From Sisyra terminalis (taxonomy: Eukaryota > Arthropoda > Insecta > Neuroptera > Sisyridae): a DNA stretch of 64,000 bases. The stretch lies in NCBI GenBank assembly GCA_958496175.1, contig OY292275.1, forward strand, positions 39,447,701 to 39,511,700, written 5' to 3'. Shown piece after piece: positions 27,701 to 42,700 of this stretch. The notes under the pieces were generated by a model. The model was not told the DNA's origin. It was given only the letters and a program-made list of their open reading frames with translations, and did not search any database. Position 1 is the stretch's first letter, and each line of letters starts with the position of its first letter. Both the position numbers and the translations under genes were made by a program.

Positions 27701-30700
27701 CTGCCGGACATCCTAATTCAGGAGCTTCGTCGCTTCCATCGGCACATTGAGGAATTCCATCACAAGCGTTGTAAATTGCAATACATTCGGAAGTAGATCT
27801 ACATTCAAATTGATATCGACTGCAAGTTCGTTCTAAAAAAATATTGAAATAATTATTATAGATAATACCTACGTTAAAGTAAAAATCTATTAGTTTAAAC
27901 ATTTACAATATGTTCATCGAAATAAGAGGTAAAGTATCGGAAATTCTCATCATTCTTATAATTTCCATTTTATTGAAAAAATCTAGATTAGCATAAAAAA
28001 TACAGAGAAGACTTAGATAATTAATATTGGTCAATTTCTTTGAAGAATAAAATATTGTTTCAGGAAACAAAAAGCGAGTAATGTTTTATGGACCTACATA
28101 CTTTCATGAGCTATCGGATGTTCAATTTCCTGTATGAAGAGAAATTAAAAAATTAAACTAATCAAATTTGCCATTTATATCTTCTACGTATTATAAAATA
28201 TTATTTTGGTTAAGTAAAGTTAAATTAGCAAGAAGATATTTTCGTACTTAATGATTTGCAGATGTTAATGCTGATTTCAATTTCAATGAAAAGCCAAAGT
28301 CTTATATTACAAAAGTGAACTGTTTTATTATGAGTAAACTATTATTTTTCCATAACATATTGAATATTATAGAATTTATATTTCCTGTTATGAACAGTTC
28401 TCAAATAAATAAAATACTTTCATTTCATTAATTTTGCAAAAGCAAGTATGTTACATAAAAAAAATACAAAGAAAATGTTATATAATTTTATATATTGCGT
28501 GCGGATTTACTTAAATCAAAGATGCGTTTATGAAGCTATGTGAGTACATTAATATGTATGTAAATTTACAATTAAAACTAGTAGTAGAATTAAATTATTA
28601 ATAAATATCATTGAAAGATTCTCATTGTGTTCATAAAAGTAGTTTTTTATCCTAATTTCCTGAATATATGTAGATAACTTCCTTAAGGTTTATAAATTTT
28701 ACAATTTTTTACTTTTATTTGTTCTGGGAAAAGATTTATGCATATTAATATTGGTGCTAGTGTGAAAAGCTTTTTAATCCCATTAATTTCATGTGATGCA
28801 AAATCAACATTTTTTACAATAAGTTTCTTTTAATCATTAGCTTAATTAAATGAAGATTCCATAAATAATTATTGAATAATTTTTCCATAATAATTTAGAT
28901 TTTTTTTAAATATTTTTAATACACTTATTTTTTGGTATAAGTATCATGTTTCCAATATACATATTTGGAAGGGTGACAAAGGGTTTAAAGTTTCTCTAGA
29001 CCACAAGCAAGGCCGACCCTATAGTTTCGGTCGCCTGTGTGCATAACTAAACGTGCTACCCTTCTAGGTAATTTTTCGGGAAAATTGAAATAGTATAGAT
29101 TACACTTAAAGTTTTTAATCGAGGAAAAGAATTTCAGTTCAACATGTACATTTTTTTGTATGTATAACCAGTTGAAATTTTCCACAAAGATATCTATTTT
29201 TCTTAATTCTTTTTTTACTGGACAGGACATACATTGAATTTGGTTTTGTTTAAACGTAATAATTCAAATCGTGTTTTATGGGTAGAAAACAGAGGTTGAT
29301 TGATGGCTTTGTAAACTAATTTGGAATTAAATTCATATTATAATAATTTATATTAAATTCATATAACAGTAAAAATTTATGTCGATTCGACATTTTTTGC
29401 ACAAAAATGTAAAGGTCGTTACTGATTTTCTAACAGCTATTTTCAACTATTTGTCTGCTTTGGAAAACTTTTACAAAAATATTTGTACAAGTAGCGGAAT
29501 TTCGTTATTATGAACGTTGACTAAGGGTTCTTGAGGATTTTTTTTTAAAAAGCTATATTGTCTTTTGGTTTTTACATTTTCTATGTATTTTTTTTTTTTG
29601 TAATAGAAGAACAGTTGATTTGAATTGATTAATAATTTATTACATTTCTTTAACTAAGAAAAATAACAAAACGCAATGTTAAGGTAAAATGCTCCAGTAT
29701 GTATATTGTATATCTTTATCACGGGCTGTTAACTCTGTAAGAATAGCCCAACTTGTTAGGATAATTGTGGAATAGCTGTATAGAGTGTTTGCTACAGGTA
29801 GAAAGAGATAGAAATTCTGAAATTCTATCTCTTTCTACCTGCAGTAAACACTCTATACAGCTATTCCACAATTAACCTACCCAGTTTGGCTATCCTTGTC
29901 TCGTTTTTGAGAGTTAACAGCCCGTGATCTTTATAATTCGGGTTGTATTCCCTGAAAAACACAAAAAATTTCCTCGTGCGTCTCGAAATACCCACACATC
30001 CTCCTAGTGTGCTTATTTACCCCGCCATCGAAGTATCTTTGATTGTTTTTTCTAAGGCTTTGTGCTTTTTGTACATTTACATAACTTATCATAAATGATA
30101 AAACTCAGATCTCAGCTTTTTATTAAATTAAAGATGAAACCTTAGGTTTTTAAGATCTGCTAGATATTCTGCTTGATTTTCAAATTCACTACGTTTCGTC
30201 GCTTATTGCAACTTTATCAGGCGTTTTGGATCACAAAAACGTTTTATTTTCAGTTCAAACTCATCTAATCCAAACAATCTAACGGTCTTAAAAATATGAG
30301 CTTTTTTCTTTAATTTAATAATTTATAAGGTATACTATACTTTTAAGATAAAAGTGTAAGTTGCATTTAAGTGATTAAAATATAAATTGATTTTATAAAA
30401 CCTATTTATTAATTTACATTCTCTTTTTTATGTTTTTATACATTTGTCATATATAAATTAAATTTTGTTACTCAAAAACACGTATCAAAAACAACTGGGG
30501 TGGCAATTTATGGGATAGTTCAGATTAATTCCATTTAAATTAACTTCAATAGGAAAAATTGCTACTCGAGGTATCACAGTATTTTTATTATTAGTTATAT
30601 TTACATTTTAAGGAACTTTTAGCTTTTGACTAAAGTGGAATTTATATCGATACAAGAATATCCATAATTTAGTATTTTTTAAGCGGATATAATTATAATA

Positions 30701-33700
30701 GTTGTTAAGAACCCAATTTAAAGTAAAATAATAGGTGAAATTGGGTTTTATCATTTTATTTAGCAATATTTTTTAATCAAATTCGGGAAATCAAACTTTT
30801 CGCGGTTCAAGCATAGTAAACATAGTTAAACCAACCTAAATTTGTATTGCATTGTATATCGCAGTTACGAAATGAATTTTACATTCAATTTTTGAAGTTT
30901 AATTTGTTGATCTACGAGTTATAAAATTTTGTTCTTGACCATTCCAATTTTACAATCAATTTATTTTATTATGATTGACACCGCACCGTTTATTAGAAAG
31001 TATTTTTACATGTAGATACGGATGAAATGAACAACAATATAAATTTATAATTTCTAGATCAAGGCTGAAAATATATAACGATTAAATAATTAAAAGCATA
31101 TAGGAGCAACATCGAAAATGATAACAAATAGAAATTAAAACAAAAAAACAGTTAAAATGTTAACTTTTTTGCTAGGAAAGTTAAATTTATGTTTTGGATC
31201 TTTTGGGATAATCCTTGTATTTTGAACTTGCAGATACATAATATAGCGATTATTTGGAAACGAGTAAACCAAACTAATCATAGTGTCATAGACCTTTGAT
31301 TCAATTGTATTATAGACGATTGAGGCCGATGTAAAGTAGAAAGATTACCACCGCTCCACCTTTCCATCTCCATAATATCGCTGTTGGAGTGTAAGGTGTA
31401 ACAGAATCTATCTATATTTTTGCATTCTCAATGTTTCTTTACCAGTGGTAACAGCAATTTTTGTATATACCGTTTTAAATTGTGGATCTCATTACTTGGT
31501 TTGCTTTACGCTCATTTTTAATATCAAAAAATATATATTTTTTGAGATTTAACTGTGTTACTTGTGAATCGATTAAAATGGCATCAAAATTGCGCCGGGC
31601 TCCGCTCTACATTTACAGTGATAATGCACCTCTCATCCACTCCTATCCTGCAGGACGTGCTCCGGTAAGTAAAAATAATTGAGGTTTTACAATCGCTAGT
31701 TGAATAATTGCGAATGTTGTTTCGTTACAAATATACCTAACATAACTGTTCTTATACGAATGTATAAGATATAAGGAATTACATCAATTGAGTAAACTGG
31801 TTATTAATGAACTTGAACTTGAAGAATAAATCTTTTTTTTTTTCTCCAATTACAATGAAAAAAACTTAATATTATTCTAATTTATTTTGGTTACATTAGG
31901 AAAAATAAAACAAATTCTTACAAAAGTAGTTGGAGACTATAAAAATTGAAGCTCCCAAAGTTTCAAACTTAAAATAAAGTCTGCGAAAATTAGTCTGCGA
32001 AAACTTCTGAAAATTTATTTTTTCAAAGAAGAACCTCATACAATAAAGTTTTAAAAATTCATGACACGTTTAGTAGTAATTGCCAAATTGTTCTTTGATG
32101 ATAATTGGCTCTTTGTTTTGGTACACCAATTCAAAGACGAAATAAGATTTGTATAGTTCTTAGTTATATAGAAATATAATTAAAGCAGAAGACGGTGGAA
32201 ATATAAGGTTTGCATACGCTTAGAGGAACAAGAACGTGCTTTATAGTGCAAATTTATTAAATCTTCTATCTAATCCAAAACTATGTTATCTTACAAACAA
32301 TAGAGGATGAATGCAAGTCAATATTATAAGCCGTTTTTCCAATTTAGCAATAATTTAACCTAATATTACAAATGTGTATTTTCTTTTTTAAATAGTACAC
32401 AAAAAAAGAGTAATTAACATATTATAATATGTTTATAAGTATGCTTAGAATCTTCATTATTTGCAAAGAGCCTATCTCAAAGATTTGCCTTTTTAAAAAT
32501 CAAAGAATTAAAGTAACGTATACACATTTCATTCGCTGAGGTCCAGAAAATGCAAAGACTTTATAATTTCTCAAAATATTTAAAACATTTGTAAAAAACT
32601 TGTTTTTTTTTTATTTTATTATAAAATAAAATGTACTTTAACTTAAGTACATATTCACGATTGTCAAATCTAGAATATTTGTTAAATTTGGTCCATTGAA
32701 AAGTTACATTTTTCTAAAACAAAGACGAATTTCCTCTTGGTACGATATTTTTCGGAGATTTCACCACTGTTGAGCCAATGTTCATTTACCAATCTTCATT
32801 TTTCCGAAACGGTGTAAACGTTGTTTTTGAATATTAAAATGACCATTTTCTTCTGATAATCTTATAGATAGAATATGCTTTATGGAATATGTTTTTTTAT
32901 TTTCTTTGAATGATTTTGCTGTATCTATATTTATCAGTTATATATTTGTTTTCTAAATAGAATGCTGTATTTTTAAACCATATGTGATACAGACAATGCT
33001 GATTTATTGCTCATATATGGTCCATGGGGATGATGACAGTTGGATCAATGCCAAAAGTAGAACATTGAACTATTAACCCCAAAACCATTTTTCCCGACTA
33101 ATGAACAAATTAAATTAAAAATTTTTAAATTTATATTTTAAAATGAAATGAAATGGTGCAATTATTAAACCGCCCAAATAAATTTTTAATGACAAGAAAA
33201 TATTGCTCATACCTATAGGGATTATCAAGGTTTTGTTTCAAAATTTTTTCGAAATTAATTTCTATGATTATTTAAATGAACATTTCAATTTTTGTTTTAT
33301 GGAACTCAAAAATTTGTATATTCATAAAAAATTTCAATTACATAACAATTAAGATAGTTAATTTTTAACAAGTCGCCTACCTAAAGTTTTCCTGATTTAT
33401 CTTTCAAGGACACCTAGTGCTCTTTTACACATTATAGAAGTTATGAGAATTAGATGATCAAATTGCAGATTTATGATAAACTGCATCATTTTTATGACCT
33501 ATTACTTTATATTTTATTAAAAACAATTACCATTTACCTTTGCGGGAGAGTGAAAGTTTAAAGAATTGATTGAAGCTGATATATTTTGGAGGATCTTTTT
33601 TGCAAATCTGAAGTATAAATATACTAATATTTTATTGTATTTATAGTATTATAACTTATGATATACTGTATTATACTCGTATAATATTATATATCTCACT

Positions 33701-36700
33701 AGCTGATTCCCGCAACTTCGTCTGCGTAACGTAGGGGTAGACTATATTTTCTTTTTAAATTTGCTATTTGTAGTGGTATATGAAAATTATTATTTCTTTT
33801 ACGAAAAACATAATCAAGCTTAAAAGCACTATTTTGTCAACTTTAAAAATATACATTTAATAAACTGTTCCAAAGAATAAAATTGTTCTATGTAATAATC
33901 AATTAATTTTCAAAAAATATTTATAAATATCTAAAAAGAGTATGTCTATTGCGTATAGCTACGGTAGGTATACCTACCGTAGACCAAATAATCTGTAAAT
34001 CAATCAGCATCTATACATAAATAAAAAATATCGCCAAGTTCAATAAAGTTGGTCTTAATTATAAGTAAAATGGGGTGACCATGCGACATTTTTCAAATAA
34101 CTTACATTTTTAAACTTGTGATATCTTTCGAATGGAATGTTCAAATTGAATAACTCAAAAAGTTATATAATGGTATTGAAGCAAACTTAAATACGAAGTT
34201 ATTTATTTTGTTAAGGATTAATCCCAAAGTATAAATAAAAGAGCTTTTATAGCGGTGGCATTTGTATATATTTTTTAAAATGAAAAAACACTTATTGTGA
34301 CATAACTATAATAGTTAGACATATGCTGTCGGTCTATTTTTTGTAGATAATGATATATTCTGCAAAATCGTACTACATTATTTTGTTCTATAACCAATAG
34401 TTTTCGCAGCGCACGCAATAAAAGAACTTCCCAACAGTGAAAGAATTTTTTAAATCAATCAAATAGTTTCGGAGCCTATTCAAAGCAAACAAACAATCAA
34501 ATTTTTCCTCTTTATAATAATAGATAGATTACTGATTTTGCTAACTAAATCACTTATTTATTGTAATGGAAATTTACATGATATTTTTTTTTCAAATTTA
34601 GTAATTCTACATGTTGAATTAGGTAGATACTGAAAATAAGTTAAAATTCTGATATAGAAGGTAAACGAAAAAAATATTTCCTATATTTAATTTTTTCTGA
34701 TACTTTCAAAAGCAGGAAATTTTCATAAAACTACAATTCTGTTTATAATTTCACTTTTAATAAAATATTACAGTCTTATTAATAGTAAAAACTCTTGGGT
34801 ATTTGTAAATGAGATGCTATCTTCATTCGGAATAACTCATATAGGTACTACATAATAATTGAGAGACGAGTGAGAATTAAAAGTGCCGACAATTGAAGTA
34901 TACAAAGAATTCAGAGAGCTATTTAATGATTGAAATAATTGTTAATTATAATCATCTCAGTATTCATAAAATAATTGTATGTATTTAATTTACAAGAGGT
35001 CAGGTATACTAAATTCGATGTACAACTATTGTTAATTATATAAATCTCCCGTTACTTTAATATTCATTGTTTGTCAACAAATTTATTTCTCCATCATTCA
35101 TGGTCTTCGAAGAAGTGTTCTTTGTTCGTTAGCCTCTCATAATTTTCGTCGTTTTCCTATCGTTTCATTCAGTGCTGTTATTAGCGATGCAATTAAACTA
35201 TAGAAAATTCACACATTCGACTAGTAAAGTCTCGAAAACAATATCGAGATATTTATAATTATCCATCTACCTTTAATTTTTGGTAGTACATACTTACATG
35301 AGAGCAATTTGTACTTTTTTAAATTAACAATAATATATCATGATTAGCGGTTTTTCAGTACAAATAAGTGTTATTATAGATAAAGGCATCATTACAAAAT
35401 ATATGAGAATTTTTCTTTAAAATATAAAAAATATAGCTAGAGTGTGTGAAATACTAACCAAATCATAATTAAATGATTTGGTGTTTTAAAAAAAAAAACA
35501 TTTTTCATCATAGAATAAATTGATAAACTTAATCCGTTAATCGTATAGAAAAATGTAAAAACTAAAACTATTGGGTGATTTCATTTCAGTAGAATACATT
35601 TCCTTTTTTTGTTCACTCTATTTTTTTTTTTTGAAACATTAAGTACATAGGTTTGGTACGAAATTACACTTCTGGTAATTTATCTTCGTGGCTTCGTTGG
35701 CATATGCACACTTTTTTGCCGAAATTCACCATGACCATTTTGCATAAATGTGGTTGAATTTCGTTGATGGAACGTTGAATCTCTTACTTTAATGCATGAG
35801 TTAATGTTGGCTTGCTGACCTAGACCATTGACTTCAAATAACCCCCTAAAAAGAAATCCAAAGGTGTTAAATCTCATGGTCTAGGGAGCCACTTCCGATT
35901 TCCAAAATGAGAGAGTATACGACCAGGAAATGTCTTATCCAGTAAATGGATTACTTCACGGGCATGGTGCACCGTTTTGTTGAAATCACTTGTCGGCCAT
36001 ATCAATGTCATCCAATTTGTGCAGAAAAAATTTGGTTATCATGTCGCGGGACCGAATACCAGTAACAATAATTGTATCACCTATTCAGTTTCAAAAATTT
36101 TTGTTCGGATAAATCCGGCCCGAAATCTGTACCAAACAGTGACGCCTTGTGAATGCATTTATTATTTGGCAAATTTATGAGGGTTTTCTGAACCCAAAAT
36201 ATGGCAATTTTGTCGATTAACCAAGCTATTAAGGTAAGGGTTAGTAAGGATTACTTCGCTCGAAAAACCAGCATTTACTTTTAAAGTATTATTTAATAAT
36301 ACAAATGCATTTTTATGTCGCGAAGTGTTCCATTTTTACTAATCTTAAACTGTTTTTTTTTTTGGTTCGTAACTTTTTCCCGTATAAATAGCGGCAAATT
36401 CAAAACTTGCGTAAATTATGGGACACTCTTTACAATTGCAGTTCTATTTTTATTCTCAAATCTGAAATGGTTTGAAAATCATAATTTTTTTAGAAAATCA
36501 AACAAAAACCGTTCATAAAGTACGTCAGTAAAAATTTCACCTATGTAAATTCCTTCTCTCTTACGCCACGTATCACATTTTCTACGACCTCCTATAGCTA
36601 TTACGTCAGAAAAGTTAAATTCCCCCATACATGATACATTGTGATTAATAGTACACAAACTTTAAAATCTAAGAAATATTTACTATATATATACACGTTA

Positions 36701-39700
36701 AAATAAAACTTGAATGAATAGCTTTCTGAATAATGAACAGAACGATGAAATAAAAAAAGTCGAGAGAAATAAAACTACAATTGTCTAAGGAACTACAAAT
36801 GCATTTCTTTAGACCCAGTTTGTCACATCTTGCACTTAGTTACTTCGTAATACACTCCTTGTATGAGAACGTATTTTATGAACGGCCCCGTGAATTATTT
36901 GAAATGCTTTTGAATTCCATATCCATATAAAAAGAATAGCGAAAGTAGTTCAGAACTAATACACTTGATTGTTTAGTGTTAACGTAATTTACTTCATTTT
37001 TATGTGTTTAATAAGATAAAAAACTTTTCTTTTGTAAAAATTGCAAAAAAAAACAAATAAAATTTGAGAAATATATTATGTAACTAACATGTATCTACCT
37101 AATACGAAAAAACTAAAATTATGCTCTGGATGTCTATAGTATGTGCTTTTTTGCTTTTTGCATTTGTAGGTATTTCATAAAAAAGCTAACAAATATAATA
37201 CAAAAAAGGTGTTGCTAACCGAGTCTACACTAATAATAAAGTTAAAATTTAAAAAAAAAATTGTATTTGTAAAAATAAAGGTAATATTATGTATCCAGTT
37301 AACGTTAGTAGTTCTAGTTCTGTTCGTTCGTGAAAACGTTTGAAGCTTTTCTAACTTGTATTACAATAAAACATCTAATTATATATAGTTAAATACTGTT
37401 ATATACCTACTCATCAGTTATTATTATATCATATTTGAAAAAAAAATGGGTTATTAAAGTTTTTGTCTTACTTTATTTTAAGTTTCACTGTATTGATATT
37501 TACGGTCATTGATTATAGAAATTTCCACGAAAAAAAATCAATTTCATTCTTTTTCAATTTTTAAAATGCATGATATCATAATTAATTACTGAAGTGCTAA
37601 AAGATAGAAGAAATTGAAAGTACGGTTATTTATATTTTTTCCAATTGATGCACATAATGGATCATCGGTTACAACTTTATAAGAATATGCAAGTGCAAAA
37701 AGAAAAAAAATATTTTACAATAAGTGAAAGAATAAAGGAAATTGTTAGCATTCTCTAGTGTTTTTTTTTCTGTAACTTTTTCAACCTTACAATGTTTATG
37801 TTTCAATATTTATAGTCAATAAATATTGAAGAGGGTCATTTTATTGAAAAATTATATTTTTAAATAAACGCATCATAAAATATTCTCCGGATAAATTTTA
37901 GCGGAAATGTTTGACGTGTTTGGGTAATATTGCATCATATTCAGATGATGGCTGTAAAAGATCTTATCACGATTATTTTTTAAGAGGTTTTACCATGTAA
38001 TTATTGCGTAAAATAATATAGTAAATTTACATAATAATATACTGCGTATGGATCGAGTGATCGGTAAATCCATGTACATAACGTTCAATACCAATAAATA
38101 ATCGGAGTTTTGAAGCTATGAGAGCTAATCATATTATGAATGGAAATATGAGAGTATCTTATTTATAATATCTACATATACTGGACAAGTTCTTGGGAAA
38201 TGCAGAGAAACTGGTAATTGAACGAGTTCACTGATTACTTTTTGATGGACTATTTACAGTTTTCCAGTCACTGAACTGCATCACACTAAAATAATAATGG
38301 ATTATTTATCTCTCGATTTTTTTTACAAAATTCGTAATTTATTTTATTCGGTAGAAAAATTACGAAACATCAAAAAATCGGGCACCATTTTACTGTTTTT
38401 TTTTTGTCTCATAAAAACAATAAAGTATCTTCTATTTTATTTTGATTTTTATTACACTAACAACCGGAAAGTTTGAACTTATAGCTGTCTATAAGGCATC
38501 TACTTCATTAATATTACAAAACCGTTTTTATAAACTTAATGTAATCTTAGAAAAAACAAAAAAAAAAAAGCATATTTAATAAACTACTTAAATTCGAAAA
38601 GGTAAAAAAAGTTTAACGTTATATAAGTTAAGAAAATATCGAAGGAGTATTATGTAAAAAAAATTATAAAACATCACTTAGCTCCAAACCACTTTTCTTC
38701 TTGGTATGAGGATTCTCTTTTCTTGAAAACAATACAACCGTTTTTAATGAGTACTGTAAGAATTTATGAGCTTTTAAGTTTTACAGGAAGGAAACCACCA
38801 AAATTGAGGTTGGCTTTGACTTTTGGGAGATTTTTAATCTTGCTTTCACCATTTTGAATATTTTTCCAACGTTTTTTTTTTTAAATTAATCTTTTTCGCT
38901 GACTTTGAACAGTTGTACTGTTTAACAATGGATAAAATATATTGTGGTCTAATTAATCTAATTATAAACATAAATTTGAACAAAATTCAATTAAAATATA
39001 TTTATAACGTATATCTTAGATATGTATTTCGTTTGCCAAGCAACTTTCATCAGTGGTCATCAAGTAATATTGAATCCCACGGTTACTACAGAGGTGGTCC
39101 ACGTGAACGTGACTTATTACATAGCAGTTACGGAAAGATCCAGTACTACTTGATGACTACTGATAAAGAATTGCTTGGCAATCGAAAAACATATCTGAGC
39201 AATACTTCATAAATATATATTGTTTGAGCTTTAGTTCAAATTTATGTTTATAGTTTCATTTTGAGGCTTATATTTCATAAATTAAACCACAATATATTTT
39301 ATTCGTTATTTAAACTGCTTAAATGACAATTCGATGATAAAATAGGCCAATGTTTACAAAAATCGATTGAGTGATTCTCGAGAAAAGTGAATATCCGATT
39401 TAATATCGAATTTTTCTATAGTTTGTAACTGCTTTTTAAAATAAAGCGATATTTTTTTAAGACTGATATTGTTTGTTGTGTAAAAAAAACAAATTTAGAG
39501 CAATTCATAAATGACTGAGAAAAATAAGGGAGTATGGTTAGTTTATTTTCACAAAATAAGAATAGAACACTGTCCTATCGAAAGCTTGAGTTATCACAGG
39601 TTTATTCCAAACTTTTGAGCTATTTTGTGGTGCAAGTGGCTTTTAGAAGTGTTAAAATCTGGCATTATCTTATTTACTATTTTGTTTTTAATTTAATTTA

Positions 39701-42700
39701 ATTCGCAAAAAATCGAGCCATAATGAACATTTAGCGACAAAAGTGAAAACTGTACTATATTAGAACTGAATTAACAAAAAAATATGTAAATTAAACTAAA
39801 ACCAAATAGAAAATGAGATATTGCCAGATTTTGAAGCTTTCTTGCACCATTTTTCCTTTAAGCACTTCACAACTATAGTTTTTACTTTGTATTGTGTGGG
39901 AAGAATGTCAATCGACACTCTTCTATTCTAAATGAAAATTGAATTAATTTGAAGAAGTATATTTTAATTTATAAGTTTTTTTAAACTCATTTTTAAAACG
40001 AACATATAATACAACTATATAAGTACTCGTAATACAAAACTTAAAAAAACCTTGAAATAGGTTAGAGAAATGCAAACAAAACTCAAGTATTTACTCTTTT
40101 TTTAAAAATTTTAATTTACATTTAGTGAAGGTGTAGAGGTCACTTTGATGGTTGCTGAATAAATAAACTGATTTCTTAAAAGATTACATTTGAATTAATT
40201 AAATTATCTAGCTGACAAATTTTTGTTGTAAACCTCTAATGAGTATTTCATAATTTAAGAACTTCCGATGAAACCTTCTGTTAATTGATCCTTTCACAAT
40301 GTAAAAGTAATTAAGTTACTAATATTGTAGTAATAAAAATGAAAGAAAATTTATTGCTACCAAAAATTTGAAAAGAATCACCGCTTATTCATTTTCATTA
40401 TTTGAATTCTTTAACAAAGTGTTTTAGCTGAGAATTGCAAGAACATATTATAACAACGTATTAAAAGACCGGTCTATGTCGTTAATCTTTTCAATTGGCA
40501 CTAAGATTGCGCCAGGCAAAGGTTGGGCATTACCATGAAATTAGATTGATCAACTTATTTTTCGAATTCTAATGTTTTATGCGTAACTTTGTTTTAATGA
40601 GTCAAGTTTTACAAAGATCTGGAACAAATTTCGCAACGAAGATTAAAGAAAACGATTAAGTCTATTCATTCTAAATTTTGAAATTTCATTATGAGTAATT
40701 AATAAAATTATTGTTTTGGGGATTATGAAAAGGTGAAACAGTTTGTTTAAAGAAAAGTTTAACTAGGGATTCTATATTGCGGTTTGTTGTTTAATTGGAT
40801 TATACAATATATTTCACGTTTAATTAATCTATAATATAAACATAGTCTTCGTAGTTACTCTATTAAAGGCTATAATGGCTCAAGTTGAAATATAAATTAG
40901 AGTCAACGCTAAGTAAAAATCTTTCAATTAGTTGAAATTGCAGTTAGAACAAAAGAAAAAAGAAGCAAATCTATGTAGTTTTAAAAAAGATGAATATTAT
41001 CGTAATGTACAGGTTTTCTAATACCTGTGTTTAAACTCGAATAGGTATATGTAGCTTATTTGAAACTCCTCTAAATTATGATTTGATATACACTTTGTAA
41101 ATGTTTTCAATTTTTATTGAAGTATACCAAGCTTATTAGTACATTGTAGTGAGCATTCAAGATTGTAATGATTTAAGAGAGTTATGTACACGAAATATAA
41201 TAGGTATATAAAAATGAGGTACTTGAAGTGCTTGGTATTTAAGTGTTGATAAAATGAAGAAAAAAGTTCTATAGACTACAATTTCTCTTTAATTGATTTT
41301 TCTCTCACAATATTTATTGATTTTTAAGCTTGATAAATCAATACATTACTGGACTTACATTATGCTTGGTTACAATCATAGGTTTACAAATTTTGAACAC
41401 AAGTTGAGCTACAATTAGTTTTCAATATATGCTGACGAAATAGCAAAGTTATGAGTTTGTTAATCATCGCGAATTAAAAATGTATACTTTTAATTTACAA
41501 ATAGGTCATATTGTATTACATTAAATCTATCTATTTTGGAGTTCCGGGAAATTAAAACAAAATCAAAAAACGAAATTTTCGAAAAATCGAAAACCAATAA
41601 TGCCGTCTATAATACTAAAATTGGAATGGTAAATATATAGAGGTTGTCGAATTGAAACTGTTTTAGAAGAAAGTTCTAATGATTAATTTAATATCAAGAG
41701 CAGAGGTGAGCAAACTTAGTACTGGTATGATCGATAATAATTTTTCTTATTAATACGTGATTGACTTCAAAAAATGGGTTAAATTAAAAACAAATACAAA
41801 TTTTAAGATAGAATGAGTAGCAGGGAATATTAGAATCACTATTTGAGAATCACTAATATCTGTTGTAGAAAATATAGGTTTTAATTTTAAATTCAAGCTT
41901 CATTGTCTGCTGAATTTTTTGTTCGTATTTTTAGTTAAAAGATTAAAATTTACCTAAAAAATTTTTCGGTCAATCGCGATCGACCGTTTGCCCACCCCTG
42001 ATCTACAAGATATTGCAATAATAGTTTTTATTAAGACAATAAATTCAATATTTCTTGGAAAAATAGTAAATTTTATATTTACCCAGATAAAGTAGGAGTT
42101 GAATTGAAGTATAAAATCAACACAGAATTGAACATGGAAATATACTTATCTGAAGTAGTCAATATAGGCTTTATATTGTTGCATTAAAACCAATACTCTT
42201 ATCGAAAGCTACTAATCGATTTATTTTAGATTAATGTTTGCACTTCATCTTCTAATTTACATAGCTCATAACAGTTACACTAATTGTACGTGATACCGAA
42301 ATGTTTGGTGAAAATTTCCTAATATTGCCATACAATCACTTTTCAAAAACAGAAATAGAATAGACAAAGAACATACCTATTGTAAATTTAGCTTTGACGG
42401 GCTGGAAAATAGTGAGTATTCAAAGCATTGACTTTCTTTCCTCTGTTTTTACACAATAATGTACACATAATAGACAAACATTTGGTGTGGATATCTTTGA
42501 GAGAATTTCTCCAAACACCTTTCTATGCACTAAGACAAAAGGATGAACAAATCTGTGAAAAACCATGCAGAATTTTTCAGAATAAATAAGTATAACTGTA
42601 ACAAACTAGTAGATAGTGAAAGTGATAAAAATTATATTCTCACAGAAATAAATTTGTGCAGAAAGAAACGATTTTGTTTTTCCACGTCTATTAATTTAGC

